Positions 53,510 to 64,000 of a DNA stretch of 64,000 bases are shown one piece after another. The stretch's first letter is position 1. The number at the start of each line of letters is the position of its first letter. The notes below the pieces were generated by a model that was not told where the DNA came from, did no database searches, and saw only the letters and a program-made list of their open reading frames with translations. Source of the stretch: Phoronis australis (taxonomy: Eukaryota > Phoronida > Phoronidae); contig NMRA01000014.1 in the NCBI GenBank assembly GCA_002633005.1, positions 295,753 through 359,752 of the forward strand. The letters are read 5' to 3'. Position numbers and translations under genes: made by a program.

Positions 53510-55895
53510 AATTCATGTGATTTTACATACATGTAAACATCAGTGAACGCCTGATTCTAAAGCAAACACTCTGCTCGTGTACGCAGGCATACAGAGGCGA
53601 TGGTACACACCGAGGACCTAAAGTCGTGAACGTAATCATTTAGCCGGTTTATTGACGTACCCACCGATCTTTTTCAGTAACTAATTGTGTGGTGTAGTAA
53701 ACATGATTAAATCCTCACAAATGCTCAACTGTACTCACAGTTAAAACACGTTTTCAATCCATAGACAGTTTTTGCAAGACTTATGAAAACGCCGGTCATT
53801 TTCTTTGAGGCCCTAAACAAGGATTGCAGAATATGTACACTTCTTGCCCTAAAGCCGTGACCATGCGACCCTCTTTCTTGTAGACGGGAAAACATAATAA
53901 GGCCAACCAAAATTGTGATTTTTAAATTTTAGTTAAGAAAAAAGATCATTTGTAGTTGTTAATAATCAAGTTTTAATTAGACCAGTTAACATGAAATAAC
54001 CAGCATAGTTCATTCAACCATTTCGTGGTTTCTGAACCTGACTGTTGTTGCTGTTATTCTCTCCACATGCCTTGATAGTCACCTTTGACATTTTATCACC
54101 TGTTTCTTTGTTATCTCTTGCGCCTTTTTGCGACCTGTGCCTTCGTTCTTTTCTTTTACTTTTCCAGCGTTTCTGCATTCTCTGTCAGCACATTACAAGA
54201 CAAACTTGCAGAACGGCTTGAACGTACTTGGTCACTTGGCAATGGCCTCTTTGCTTCTGTGCACCTTTCCAACCGTTTATTGAACAAAATCAGTTTCTAC
54301 CTCATTTCCACCAGAAGTCAACAAGAACGCTGTGGAAGGAGTTATCTTTTCAGGGGGGTAATGGTGTTGTCAAACGGGTATATTCCGGACTTTTGGAAAG
54401 CCGATCGAAGATTTCCAGGCGACAGCGCTTTGCTTGCCATGAAACAAAGTATCGGTTTTGATAACAAGCTCTCAACACAGTATTTTGTTTCGCATCATGG
54501 ACAGCTACGTGTCCAGGTACTCTTTTAAAAATCGTAAGCCGAAGAACGCTGGAAACTTCAACGTTAGATGTCGCGCGACCTCACAGAAGCGGAAACGAGA
54601 TGATTCACGACTTTAGGGGATTGCCGACTTCTGGGCCTAGGTTGGTACATTTTCATAAAAAGTTAATCATTTCAAAATGCATCAAATAAAGTCGAATGAA
54701 ACACGCATGTATGCAAACGGAGTTATAATTAACACCACGTGACTCTGGATACAATTTAGTCATTGTAACTTACATTAACATACCATGAAAATATCGCGGT
54801 TTGCTCAAGTTTCTCTCACCGGGTGCCATTGTGAAGAAGTTACGTGAAATCACGCCTGTTGACAAACAAAAATCCAAGTAACACAAATCTTACAAATTTC
54901 ACCTAAAATCTTCCCATGCTATTTTGCAAGTGTAACGCGCAAGGTCGCGCGCTTCGCTCAGTCTCACGCGCTAGCCTTTCCCACCATCACGTGACTCAGT
55001 TGAAATACTCTGTGGGTATCGCTCGCTCGGTGAAAAGTGGACTTGGAATTCTTCGCCAAAGTCAAAAACAAGTCGTAGCTATGCTTCATCGAAGATAAGT
55101 GTAGAAGCATAATGGATCACTGAAGAAAGTAAGTACTTTTTAAGTGATAGTTTTAAAGTCCTGGTATCACACGTTGTTAACCCTTATTACATGGTTAGAG
55201 GATGTTATAAGGATCCAAGAAGTACTTACCCCATAACTAATACACGATCCGTGCTCGAAAAAAGTTAAAATGAACGCACCACTCACGATTCGCACCCGAA
55301 GAACCACAGCCATTTTGAACTTACCGCGAACCCGGAAGTACAATTCATTCAGGAACCCAGGCTAAGAAAAAGCCGTCAGTTTAAATGGACGAGTGCCTGT
55401 TACCAGCCTGCAAATGGGGATAAAATAATCTAGAGCGCGTCTTCATTTTAATAAAATTAAAATACCGACGATTTTATCGAATTTGTTGAAGAATGTGGCG
55501 AATAAATTTTGACAGAAATTATTTTGCCGGACTCGGGACCGCAGCCTATAGGACCTGGTGCGGATCGAGACCAGACACTGGCGAACGGTAATGGCATGCG
55601 GTTGCAAGCTGTTTTGTCGAATTTCAAATCATAAATTCCGTATACATCCAAAGGTAGTTTCAGACACTTGCATAAAATTACGGGCTGGTCATACTGCCGC
55701 GGCAGCCCTTAGCTAGCCTCAGTGCCAGCTACCAGTACTACAGCTTGTTAGTAGGTCTATACAGCTTTGCGTCAGGGCTACCCTTAGGCCTACCTGGTCT
55801 CTGGACACAGCGCTCGCTCAAACGAGGTTTATTTAGAGCTCGGGTTCTTCTGGCGAACTGTGCAAAGTTGTTGGCTTTCAACAGAGATTTTCCCA
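53510..55895. other. Unannotated stretch
   Basis: Includes a 147-codon open frame (54085-54528) with a hydrophobic start but no domain or conserved pattern. Several CACGTGACT words occur (54735-55000). No gene is called. Confidence 0.3.
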
Positions 55896-55899
55896 GACC

Positions 55900-56080
55900 T
55901 TGTATGAGAGCACCAAGCCTAAAAAATGGGGGCTGGAATTTTGGGAATGCCTATCTTTTACTATAAGATTCACTAGGTATATTCAGAGCTATGAATTGCA
56001 GACGCTAAATTTTGATACGTTCTGTCCTCTAGTGGAATATTGTCTCGATTGTTTCAATTTTTGCTGAGTAGAATGCACTA
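55900..56080 (+). mobile_element. Degenerate MITE, CATGCGCGCACCCA family
   Basis: ATGAGAGCACCAAGCCTAAAAAATGGGGGCT, CTTTTACTATAAGATT and a GAATTGCAGACGCTAAATTTTGA block follow the order of the 35945 copy with many changes. The right end is unclear. Confidence 0.4.
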
Positions 56081-57289
56081 CCTTTCCGACGATAACAAAG
56101 TACTTATTAAAAACGAGAATAAAAATCAAAACGAAAAAAGTTGGTTCGACCCTTATTGGTTCCTAGGTTCGACCGCCCTATGTAAGGAACTAAACACTAA
56201 TGCTATTTTAACATAATAAGTACGCGTAACATTCCAAAAAATCCATCGAGAACAAACTACAAACTACAAATACACTACATGTGCAAACGAGATATAGCTA
56301 ATGAAACAAAATAATGAAGACTTTTCGAACAAGTGATAGTACATTCAGTTACAAGGAAAAATGGCGGTGTTCAGGACAAGTTTGGTAGTAATCATATCGA
56401 ACAGAAAATCACCGGAAGTCGACCCCTTGTCGATCGACATCCCTCATTACAGTAAAATGGGGTGAAGTTGGTAGAAAAACTGGATTCTACTTAATGTGGT
56501 CGTGCTTCGGCCATGAGGCACTTGGCGAAAACAAATGCCGTGTGTAGCAGAGGGCGTTAGTTGTTCCTTTTGTCGACTGCTACACATGCTTGGCTCCGAC
56601 ATTTTTCACGTGAATACCATCATTTCATTTCAAATCCATTAAAACGCATTACTTTCATGTCGTAAGCATAATTCCGAATAGAGTGAGCAAGGCTGTTTCT
56701 GTGCGCCAGTTGCAGTAGCCATCACTGATCACATCACCAGCATGACGATTGTTCTAAATTTTCGAAGTCGAGGTGAAATTGGCATAACAGAGCTGCCAAC
56801 TTTGCCCGACGCCACGCCAAATTTAACCCCCCCCCCCAATATGTGCTCTGTGCCCAAATAAAGCTATTTTAACCACTTTCAGCATGCCTCAGACATATAT
56901 AAAATTAACGACTTTTTCAAGTACTACCCGGAATATCTAAGAAATGTAATTATCTGCAGTTGAAGGTGGAGCACGTCAAGCTGAGGCAGCGAAAATGTTT
57001 AAGGTCCCGAGGGGGGGCCTACAAAATCGCCTAAAGGGAGACCACATGGAATGTCACAGGGGGCCAGAAGGTGTTGTCGGACACTGAAGAAAATTCAATC
57101 GCAGTGATGGCTGATTGGGGTTTCCCCGTGGACAATTTGGATTTACGCTTGATGGTGAACGCCTTTCTAGAAAAAAAATGGTCACAAAGTGGAACGGTTC
57201 AAACAAAACTTCCGTGGGAATGAATGCGTTCGCAGTTTCCAGAAAAAAATATGCAAACCGTTGCAAGCAGAACATGTCAAAACATTAAT
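56081..57289. other. Unannotated stretch
   Basis: Contains a C-run (56827-56838) and G-run (57010-57016). No gene recognised. Confidence 0.3.
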
Positions 57290-57880
57290 CGTGCCAAAGC
57301 AAAAGTTTGTCTCGAAACACATAGCATAAATGAATTATTACAGAAACAATTGAAAACAGTATTAATTTATGCAAACACAAACGCACACACACACAGCCAC
57401 GAAAATACAGGTAGTTTTTTTTTAGTTAAGTAAACACGCCTCTTAGTAGGGCCTAAATTGTCAATTGCAGATCAAACACTCTGAAACAAAAAATAACTTC
57501 TTTCCGAAAAATACTGTAACACGATTTTAATACCCAAAAATCTCTTGTGAAATTTTTCTACCATTTAATTTGATAGGTTGTCGAAAGTGGGTTATACTGT
57601 AGCTGAAAATATGTCAGAGGAGAGACTATTCCCTGTATTCAGCCAGGGCCATGGGTCAGTGAGTATAAAGAATGAATAATGTAAATGTATGGCTTGGTTG
57701 TTAACTTTGTCTGGAAATCGCTCAAGAATCTTGGGTTTGATACTTACAACACTCGATCAAAACGGAAATTCACAGTGCACACTCTCGCGACTAGTCTCGG
57801 TTTTGCAAGCTCTAATAATAGAATACATTGGTCACATGGTGGAGTTGGCATTCCGGGGCTAGAGTTCTATGTCAAAATAC
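57290..57880 (+). repeat. Dispersed ~600-bp repeat, copy 2
   Basis: Same order of blocks as 40490-41145, including TTTGATAGGTTGTCG, CTGGAAATCGCT, ACTCGATCAAA and AATAATAGAATACATTGG, with a CA-rich insert near 57373-57395. Confidence 0.6.
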
Positions 57881-58199
57881 CAGTTGGTTAGGCCGCACGC
57901 TATTTTCTTCGCAGAAGTGTACTTACGGAAAATAAAATCAGTAGAGTCTCAATTCCAAGCTTTTATCGAGCAAGACTATGCGCGACGTCTTGTTAGGATG
58001 ATTTCCATATAGATGCTTGCATAGGTCGACTTTTTCACTTGCTAAAGTTCATGTCCCGACTTTCATCGCGTCTACTTTGTAGTCAACCCCAGCACAGCTG
58101 CACTTTCCACCTATGCAAGCAAACTCATCCTCGTCTACGTCTACTTCTGCCTCTTTGAAACCATTTTACAATGCATATGTAATTAGAACAAAGATGAAC

Positions 58200-58810
58200 G
58201 ACGGAGACGAAAGCAATAACAAGGGCAACGGGGAGCGCTGAAATGCGCTCACGAATGCATCGCTAACGGGGGTGCATATTTGTATCATAAAAATTGCCCC
58301 TAGATGGCAAAATACATCAAATCCAACCGAAAATGGGAACATGCTATCGCTTCTTTAACAGAAAGCAATTTACCGAATTTCATAGAAATCTGTCAAGGAA
58401 CTTTAGAGAGGCAAAGGAAAAAAGAAAAAAAAAACTGCTGCTAAGGTGCACAACGTTCGCCAGATTCGTCCTCGTCCGTTGTCAACTTCATATAAATACA
58501 CTTGCTAAATTTAATAAAGATCCTGCCGTAGGTTTAGGAGATAGAGCTGTGAGCGCAAAAAATGCCACTAGGAGGCGCCACAGCAGTCTCAGTCGTCGGA
58601 AAATCATCGCCAACCATCCTTTTCACACTAAGAACATATATGCCAATTTTCCCCACCATCCTCAGAATGGTTTGGTTAATAGATGAGCGGACTCCAAAAC
58701 AGTAAAAATGGCCATTAGGTGGGCAAAATACATCGATTCCATCCGAACACTGGAGGACAGTGTCATCTCACCAATAGTTGCCTATATTCCAAATTTTATG
58801 AAAATTCGTT
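58200..58810 (+). repeat. CTCF-motif repeat, copy
   Basis: Head GGGGAGCGCTGAAATGCGCTC, TTGCCCCTAGATGGCAAAA, then ATGCCACTAGGAGGCGCC (58562-58579) and GGCCATTAGGTGGGC. A diverged copy of the family at 28225. Confidence 0.6.
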
Positions 58811-58849
58811 AAAAAACAATTGTAGGTGGTATGATACACGTTGTACCAG

Positions 58850-58966
58850 ACGTGCGCAGGCCTTGCATGTGGGCCCATTGCATTGATCACCAAGAACTAT
58901 TTTTATGCTTTATTAATATATGCTTAAAACCGAGCTGAGGAGCTAGAAACCTGGCTCAAAGGTTTA
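58850..58966 (+). repeat. Copy of the 44190-44330 repeat segment
   Basis: GACGTGCGCAGGC, TTTATTAATATAT and GAGCTGAGGAGCT match the loop of the inverted repeat. It is followed directly by the tRNA-like module, which the other copy lacks at the equivalent GGCAGTG. Confidence 0.6.
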
Positions 58967-59042
58967 GCAGTGTGACCTGGTGGGACTCGAACCCACGACC
59001 TCGAGTAAAGAAAACCGGCACTTATCAACCAGGCCACACTGC
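58967..59042 (-). ncRNA. tRNA-like pol III module framed by 13-bp inverted repeat
   Basis: On the minus strand GCAGTGTGGCCTGGTTGATA starts an A-box-like TGGCCTGGTTGATAAGTGC; GGTTCGAGTCC is a perfect B-box (58983-58993 on plus). The T-arm GTGGG-TTCGAGT-CCCAC is perfect, and GGC/GCC can form a D-stem. The ends GCAGTGTGACCTG and CAGGCCACACTGC pair over 13 bp with one mismatch. The 13 bases after the T-arm are too many for a normal acceptor, so it is tRNA-derived and not a standard tRNA. Confidence 0.6.
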
Positions 59043-59069
59043 CTCCTCCTGAAAATCCGTTTTTTTGGG

Positions 59070-59760
59070 GGGGAGGTATAAAACTAAAATTCCCATTAGG
59101 GAGCACACCGGTAGTCAGATCCATCCAAAATTCGTCGTCGTTCATTGTCAAATTTAGTAACGATCCTGCATAGTGTTAAGGAGATACAGCTATGGGCGCA
59201 AAAAACAAAACTGCCACTAGGAGGTGCAATAGTAGTCGAAGTCGGGTCGGTCCATAACTCGTCGACTTCTGTCGTCAATCCTACAGGAACACACCTGCCA
59301 AATTCCAATAAGATGATGTGTAGTGTTTTTAAGGAGATACAGCCATGGGTGCAAAAATGCCACAAGGAGGCGCCACACTATTCGAAGTCTTCGTAAAATC
59401 GTCGTCGTCCGTCCTCTTCATAGTAAGAACGTACATGCCAATTTTCACAGTCATTCTTAGTGTAGTTTGGTTGATAGAGGGGCGGGCGCCGAAAACAGAC
59501 TCGAAAACAGTAAAAGTGGCCTCTAGCTAGCGCAAAAGACATTGAATCAATTCGAAAATGGGAGGAGAACGTCATCTCATTAATAGATGCTTTTGTGCCA
59601 AATTTCATGAAAATCAGTTGAGGACCTTTGGAGATACAGACGCAAACGTAAGAATTAAAATTGCCAATAGGGGGCACAGCGGTATTCGGGTCAGTCCGAA
59701 ACTCGTCACCCTCTGTTGTCACATGCGTAGGTGGGCGCATAAAAATAAATAACTCTCCAA
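59070..59760 (+). repeat. CTCF-motif repeat, copy
   Basis: Contains CTGCCACTAGGAGGTGC, ATGCCACAAGGAGGCGCC (59359-59376) and TTGCCAATAGGGGGCAC (59661-59677), spaced by the same words as the other copies (GAGATACAGC, TTGATAGAGGGGCGGG). It ends in the AATTTCATGAAAATC... tail. Confidence 0.6.
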
Positions 59761-59769
59761 ATGTCCTCG

Positions 59770-62586
59770 CAAATTTCAGCCATGTGATGTTGCGCAAAAA
59801 TACCTTACAATAAGCAGATGTGAGGTAGCGCTATACATGTACGTATTTCGCGAATCGTCTACACACATCTAAATTGCACTTTCCCAGGGCAATTTCATAA
59901 CAAACTTTGTTTTGTTTGATCATTTCAAAACATTTCTTAAAAGCTGGAAGAGGCACCAATGCTGCAATGAACCCGTTCATTTTGGAAGCATTTTTCGATT
60001 TAAAATTGGCCTCAAATTGCTCCTTACTGAAGAATAATTTCCGGGCTATGGAAGAGCTGGCAGTTTGGTAGTGCTTGGGACAATGTTTGTCACTCAAAAT
60101 GACACGTAGTTACCAGCCAACTAGTATCGAGCTTGATTTCAAGCAGTAATGAACTGGTAGTCTTTCCGTGCAGTCTTTTAATTTAATTCCGAACGTTAAG
60201 GCTGGTTCAAATAACAATACATTAAATGTGTTCATCATTTACAAAAACTCTCAAACCAGTTTTACAACTTGTAGCTGACATGGAGACATGTACTGCTATA
60301 CTTTTTATCTCTGTTAGTTGGATAACAATTGAGCTTCCCAGACATCAACGTATCTGTATTATAGACCAATCTACAATGTACTTATTTTCTGCCTATTTTA
60401 CGTGCTCTTCCTCATTTTACTTGTTATGTAACATAAGTTCATACACTCAAATATCAAAACCTGAATAATTCGGGTCATCGATGAAACGTGTGACGGATTT
60501 GTAGAGTTTGATTAGGAACATTATAATACAAACATTGCGGTTTCGGGAAGAATTCAATACCTCGAAATATTAATTGGAAGAAAACGATCTCATTGATACC
60601 CTTTTAGAAAATACCGTCTCAAACCAAGTCTCGTGCGAACGTTTCGAACGGTCAAGACTGCTCGCTTTTGTCGAGGAAAATGTGACACTATACATGTACA
60701 TGCGCTCAAGTGCAAAATACTGAAGTAAACAGTTTTTTTAAAATTTATTATTTCGGGTATAGGCAACTGGGCTTAAACACGCTCACGCACGGTTTTAGAT
60801 TTGTCTTTAAAATCAAACTTATCTGCTTCAATTCGCTCATCTTTGCTTTCCAAGTGTTTGTGGCAAAGCGTGGCAAATTATGCCTGACACCTCGGTCTCC
60901 AATTAAAATTTGCTAATTTTGACCCTGCCCATTGATGAAGTACACGGGACTTGCCGCTTGGACATTTAATCTTCTACAAAATCGGGAGTTCAGAGAAATC
61001 TCGTGGAGCCCAATTTAGCACACATTTTTCAAACCAACACTTTACCTTTGGTAGTTGTAATGACCAGTGAAGCAAAAGTTAGCCTTGTCTGCTTTTAATC
61101 ACGAAATGGATCGATTGGCGTTCTGCGCCGAACAACTCTTTTGACAACAATCCTCACAAGTCCTGATGGTTCTATGTTTAATCTACGAATCGACTGCAAA
61201 TTACGACAAGGACACCTCTCTTCCAATGTTGATTCTCTACAAAAAGACTTAATCTGTCCCTTAGAAGCTACACAAATCTACAGAAGGTGTTTTTATATTA
61301 TCTGTTTATAAAATTTTGGCTGCAAAGGTAATGATTTGTAACAACATGGCAATGTTCATGTACTGTTCCAGGCTTATTGGATTATCATTCAGATGTCTAA
61401 GAAGGTTGATGGAATTGACCTTGAAAAGTGTGGTGTTTCAGCAACAGTACCGTACGAAAGGGGACTTTTCAAGAAAACTCTTTACAAATAGGTAACCGTA
61501 ATCCGAGCGTGCTGAGTATATCAATTTTCCGGATGTACTCTAGATAAAAAATGTAGTCGAGTCCCCCGGTGTTTGAATTTGTTAGGATCTACGAAGGTGT
61601 CTATGTTGCGGAGGCGCCGCTCGCGTTTCTAAAAGTCACATTTAGTAAGTGAGTCCTGAACGGTAGGAGAACATTTCAAGCGCACTTTCACCTGACAATT
61701 AACATTCTGGTATGATGAGATATTCATTATTTAAAAAGTTGCCAAACTTTATGTCCCACATTTTGTATTAGAAAAGGTTGATGAAATGACTTTGCATAAT
61801 TGTTTACCAATAGACGGCTCTGTAAACAACAGCACAAGCCAATCACAGTTAGACAGGGCACTAGACTATTACAGCAGAAACAAGGCGGCTCTATTCTGGC
61901 TCATGATTGATCTGAAAAATGACGTCGTAACTTAGCAACGGAGACTGGTCCTTCCAACAAGGCACAGATTTACCCGTCATCACAGAAACTCTATTTTACT
62001 TTGAATTCCGTGTTGATGTCCGTTGGGTAACGGCAACACAATTAATCTCACTGTCCGCATATACTGCTCTGATGTGAAGCGACACCTACGCATATCGGGT
62101 AGTCAACTCACGTGACTTTACAAGAAGGGAGGTCAATACAGCTTAGACGACCAGGTTGCATTTTCGGCTGGCACGAAGCCGAGTGCGCGCTAAAGGCTGG
62201 GTGAGGCTGGCACGTACAGTTGTAAGGTGACCAGTAAATAAATATTGACAGACTGTTAACTGTCTGAGAAACTCATTTTGGTACTTGCTGTAGATATCTA
62301 ACTCGGGTAGTAGAAAAAGCTTAACGTGCTTCAACAGCAAAGTTTAAAGAAACGGTTAAGCCTATGTTACAATATTGACAGCCATCGATTGGGATTTTTT
62401 TACAGAGAGCTCGGACCTACCTTCTGATACAGTTCACTGCAACATTACACGAACTATGTATCTTTAACTCGTGAACTTGTTCAAAAGGTGCACATATGAA
62501 TGAAATGGGAGTTGTTAAAGAAACAGTTTTTTAAAACCGTGTGTGCTTCAGGAGATTTGAAAAGCTCCTACAACTCAGGGACCACT
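59770..62586. other. Unannotated stretch
   Basis: Short open frames only; no domain, tRNA or bounded repeat recognised. It may include upstream untranslated exons of the transporter gene, which I cannot identify. Confidence 0.3.
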
Positions 62587-62955
62587 GACTAGTGGGATCA
62601 TATAGCTCATTGCCCATTGTCTAATGTGATTCTACTGCTCAGAACCCACTCACTAATATCCTCCTACAGGTCAAGGCCCATTTACTAATTTGCTCCTGCA
62701 GATCAGAGCTCACTAACTACATGTAATGTGCTCCTAGAGCTCAGATCTCACCAACTAATGCGCTCCTACAGATCACAAACCACCAACTAATGTGTTCCTA
62801 CATCTCAAGACACACTGATTAATGTGCTCCTACAGCTCGGAGCCCTCTCGCTCATACACTCTTTTAGAACTGGGCCTACACAACAATGTGCTCCTACAGC
62901 TCAGAGTCCACTCACTAATTTCCTCATACATCTCTGGGCCTACTAACTAATTTAA
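62587..62955 (+). repeat. 32-bp minisatellite, ~11 copies
   Basis: A unit of type AATGTGCTCCTACAGCTC + AGAGCCCACTAACT recurs with CTCCTACA-like words at 62661, 62693, 62731, 62763, 62796, 62827, 62859, 62891 and 62923, a spacing of 31-38 bp. Copies are 70-90% alike, so the array is old. Confidence 0.75.
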
Positions 62956-63740
62956 TGTCACCCTCATATGTTTCACTGGCTTAATTCATAGCTTGCATTC
63001 TTTAAGGGAAACGAAAAATGCGTTCTTTCATATTGTGCTTGTTTGCTATCGCATATATTCAGCTGATCGGCCCAGGTCAAGTCTACCTAATGCAAAAGAA
63101 AATGTTTCTCATTCGTCTACAAATATCGTTAATTTACAATGCAAATGCCACAAGCCCGTCGTAAAACCATATTTACATGTACGCTTTCCTTCGCAACCAC
63201 AGTTAATTTGTAAAATATGGCGACTACCGTTGTTTTGCAAGTGACCGTCGCCCTGATTGCCTGGAATTGCAGTCCAACCTCGTTACAGTGTACCCTACCC
63301 AGAAAGTTGAGAGGACTATAACGTACAAACGGGCAAGTTCCGATTTAAGCCAATGAATGAAACTCTACCCTGGTTGGAACGAAATATCAAACGTAGTTAA
63401 TTTGAAGGTCCCTTGTAGACGTTGTAAAAGGTTAGACTCTATTTGCTTGATTAACGTGTTGGAAATACTAGAGAGTAACCAGGTGTCGCAAATGTTTTCT
63501 CAGACCCAGCGCTAAATAACAATAAAATTTGGTAGTCTCCTCAACTGAATCCAACTACCGGCACAATGACCGGGTTTGCGAAGCAATTAAAAACCACGTC
63601 GTACCAAAAATCTATATCCAAGCAAAGTATAACATTTAACTGATAACTGAAAGGTCGCTGTGTACAAGCTGTAAGCATGAGATACTTTTTTCGAACTACA
63701 ACAAATTAGTTTTCATATTGTACATTTATTGTCTTTCCAG
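62956..63740. other. Upstream intron or flank of the transporter
   Basis: No other gene seen. It ends in TTATTGTCTTTCCAG, a strong 3' splice site, so at least the last part is intron. Confidence 0.45.
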
Positions 63741-63939
63741 ATGCGTGACCGTGGGATTCCCGTCGACAAGGGGTGGGCATGGGTTGTGATGCTGTGCGGG
63801 CTTGCAATACACATCCTAGTCGGTGGCGCTGTCTACAGTGTCAGCGTGCTGAACGTTCTGTTCATCGAGGCGTTTCAGGACAGTCGTGCCAATACGGCTT
63901 GGATTGGCGCACTGACGAACACTATGTTGTCTTGCACAG
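63741..63939 (+). CDS. SLC16-type monocarboxylate transporter, N-terminal exon (partial)
   Basis: Exon between acceptor GTCTTTCCAG and donor CAG|GTTAGA. It begins at ATG 63741, carries 66 codons and ends in phase 1. The peptide has IPVDKGWAWVVMLCGLAIH, matching the SLC16 signature [D/E]G[G/S][W/F][G/A]W at the start of membrane helix 1. Two hydrophobic segments follow (helix 1, and the start of helix 2 near WIGALTNTML), separated by a SVSVLNVLFIEAFQDS loop typical of the family (gap ...GVFF..F...F). SLC16 proteins are 12-helix plasma-membrane carriers of lactate, pyruvate or other small acids. The rest of the gene lies beyond the window, so the subtype cannot be given. An ATG twelve bases upstream lies in the polypyrimidine tract and is not the start. 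The ATG sits exactly at the exon edge, so an upstream 5'UTR exon is likely. Confidence 0.85.
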
Positions 63940-64000
63940 GTTAGACATTTAAATGTCGCGATTGCTTGTCAGAGATGTTTACATGCATAGTACGTATTTG

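Noticed and set aside
54085-54528. 147-codon ORF with hydrophobic start
   Set aside because: The possible signal peptide comes from a T-rich tract; the rest has no conserved pattern.

Overview
The window looks like nuclear DNA of an invertebrate animal, probably marine. It is AT-rich and intron-bearing, with GT/AG splice sites, AATAAA signals and no operon-like packing. It carries several THAP zinc-finger reading frames, Gypsy-type and miniature LTR elements, tRNA-derived pol III modules and many short inverted-repeat (MITE-like) elements. The motif TACATGTA is frequent, as in many mollusc, lancelet and echinoderm genomes. I cannot name the species. Host protein-coding content is low and repeats dominate. 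Layout: 1-4.2 kb is mostly single copy, with two THAP remnants and a promoter-like motif cluster. 4.2-8.45 kb is an array of Helitron/HINE-like units with ~435-bp internal repeats rich in AGGTCA. 8.5-14.4 kb holds an inverted minisatellite, a large direct repeat, and a decayed Gypsy retrotransposon (LTR, gag start, integrase) inside a 3.3-kb insertion. 16.7-17.2 kb has a THAP-like reading frame. 19.7-23.1 kb is a second HINE-like array. 23.45-26.6 kb has two exons that splice in phase and end at a poly(A) signal. 28-39 kb is dispersed repeats, MITEs, inverted copies and a solo LTR. 40.5-41.7 kb has another repeat and a THAP pseudogene with two stops. 42.6-45.6 kb is a 1.2-kb inverted repeat whose two arms each carry a broken THAP frame. 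46.5-48.8 kb is a dispersed repeat with CTCF-like motifs, interrupted by an intact TRIM retroelement with target-site duplication. 49.6-50.1 kb, on the minus strand, is a 126-codon zinc-finger-like ORF followed at once by two hairpins shaped like histone-mRNA 3' ends. 50.4-51.3 kb nests MITEs and a tRNA-like SINE. 52-60 kb is decayed coding sequence and more repeats. 62.6 kb is a 32-bp minisatellite. 63.74 kb starts an SLC16 monocarboxylate-transporter gene that runs off the right edge. The most unusual objects are the non-histone ORF with tandem histone-type hairpins, the THAP-bearing inverted repeat, and two repeat families that spread regulatory-looking motifs (DR1 AGGTCA repeats and CTCF-like CCACTAGRKGGC sites). 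All functional readings are from sequence inspection only; no search or alignment was run.
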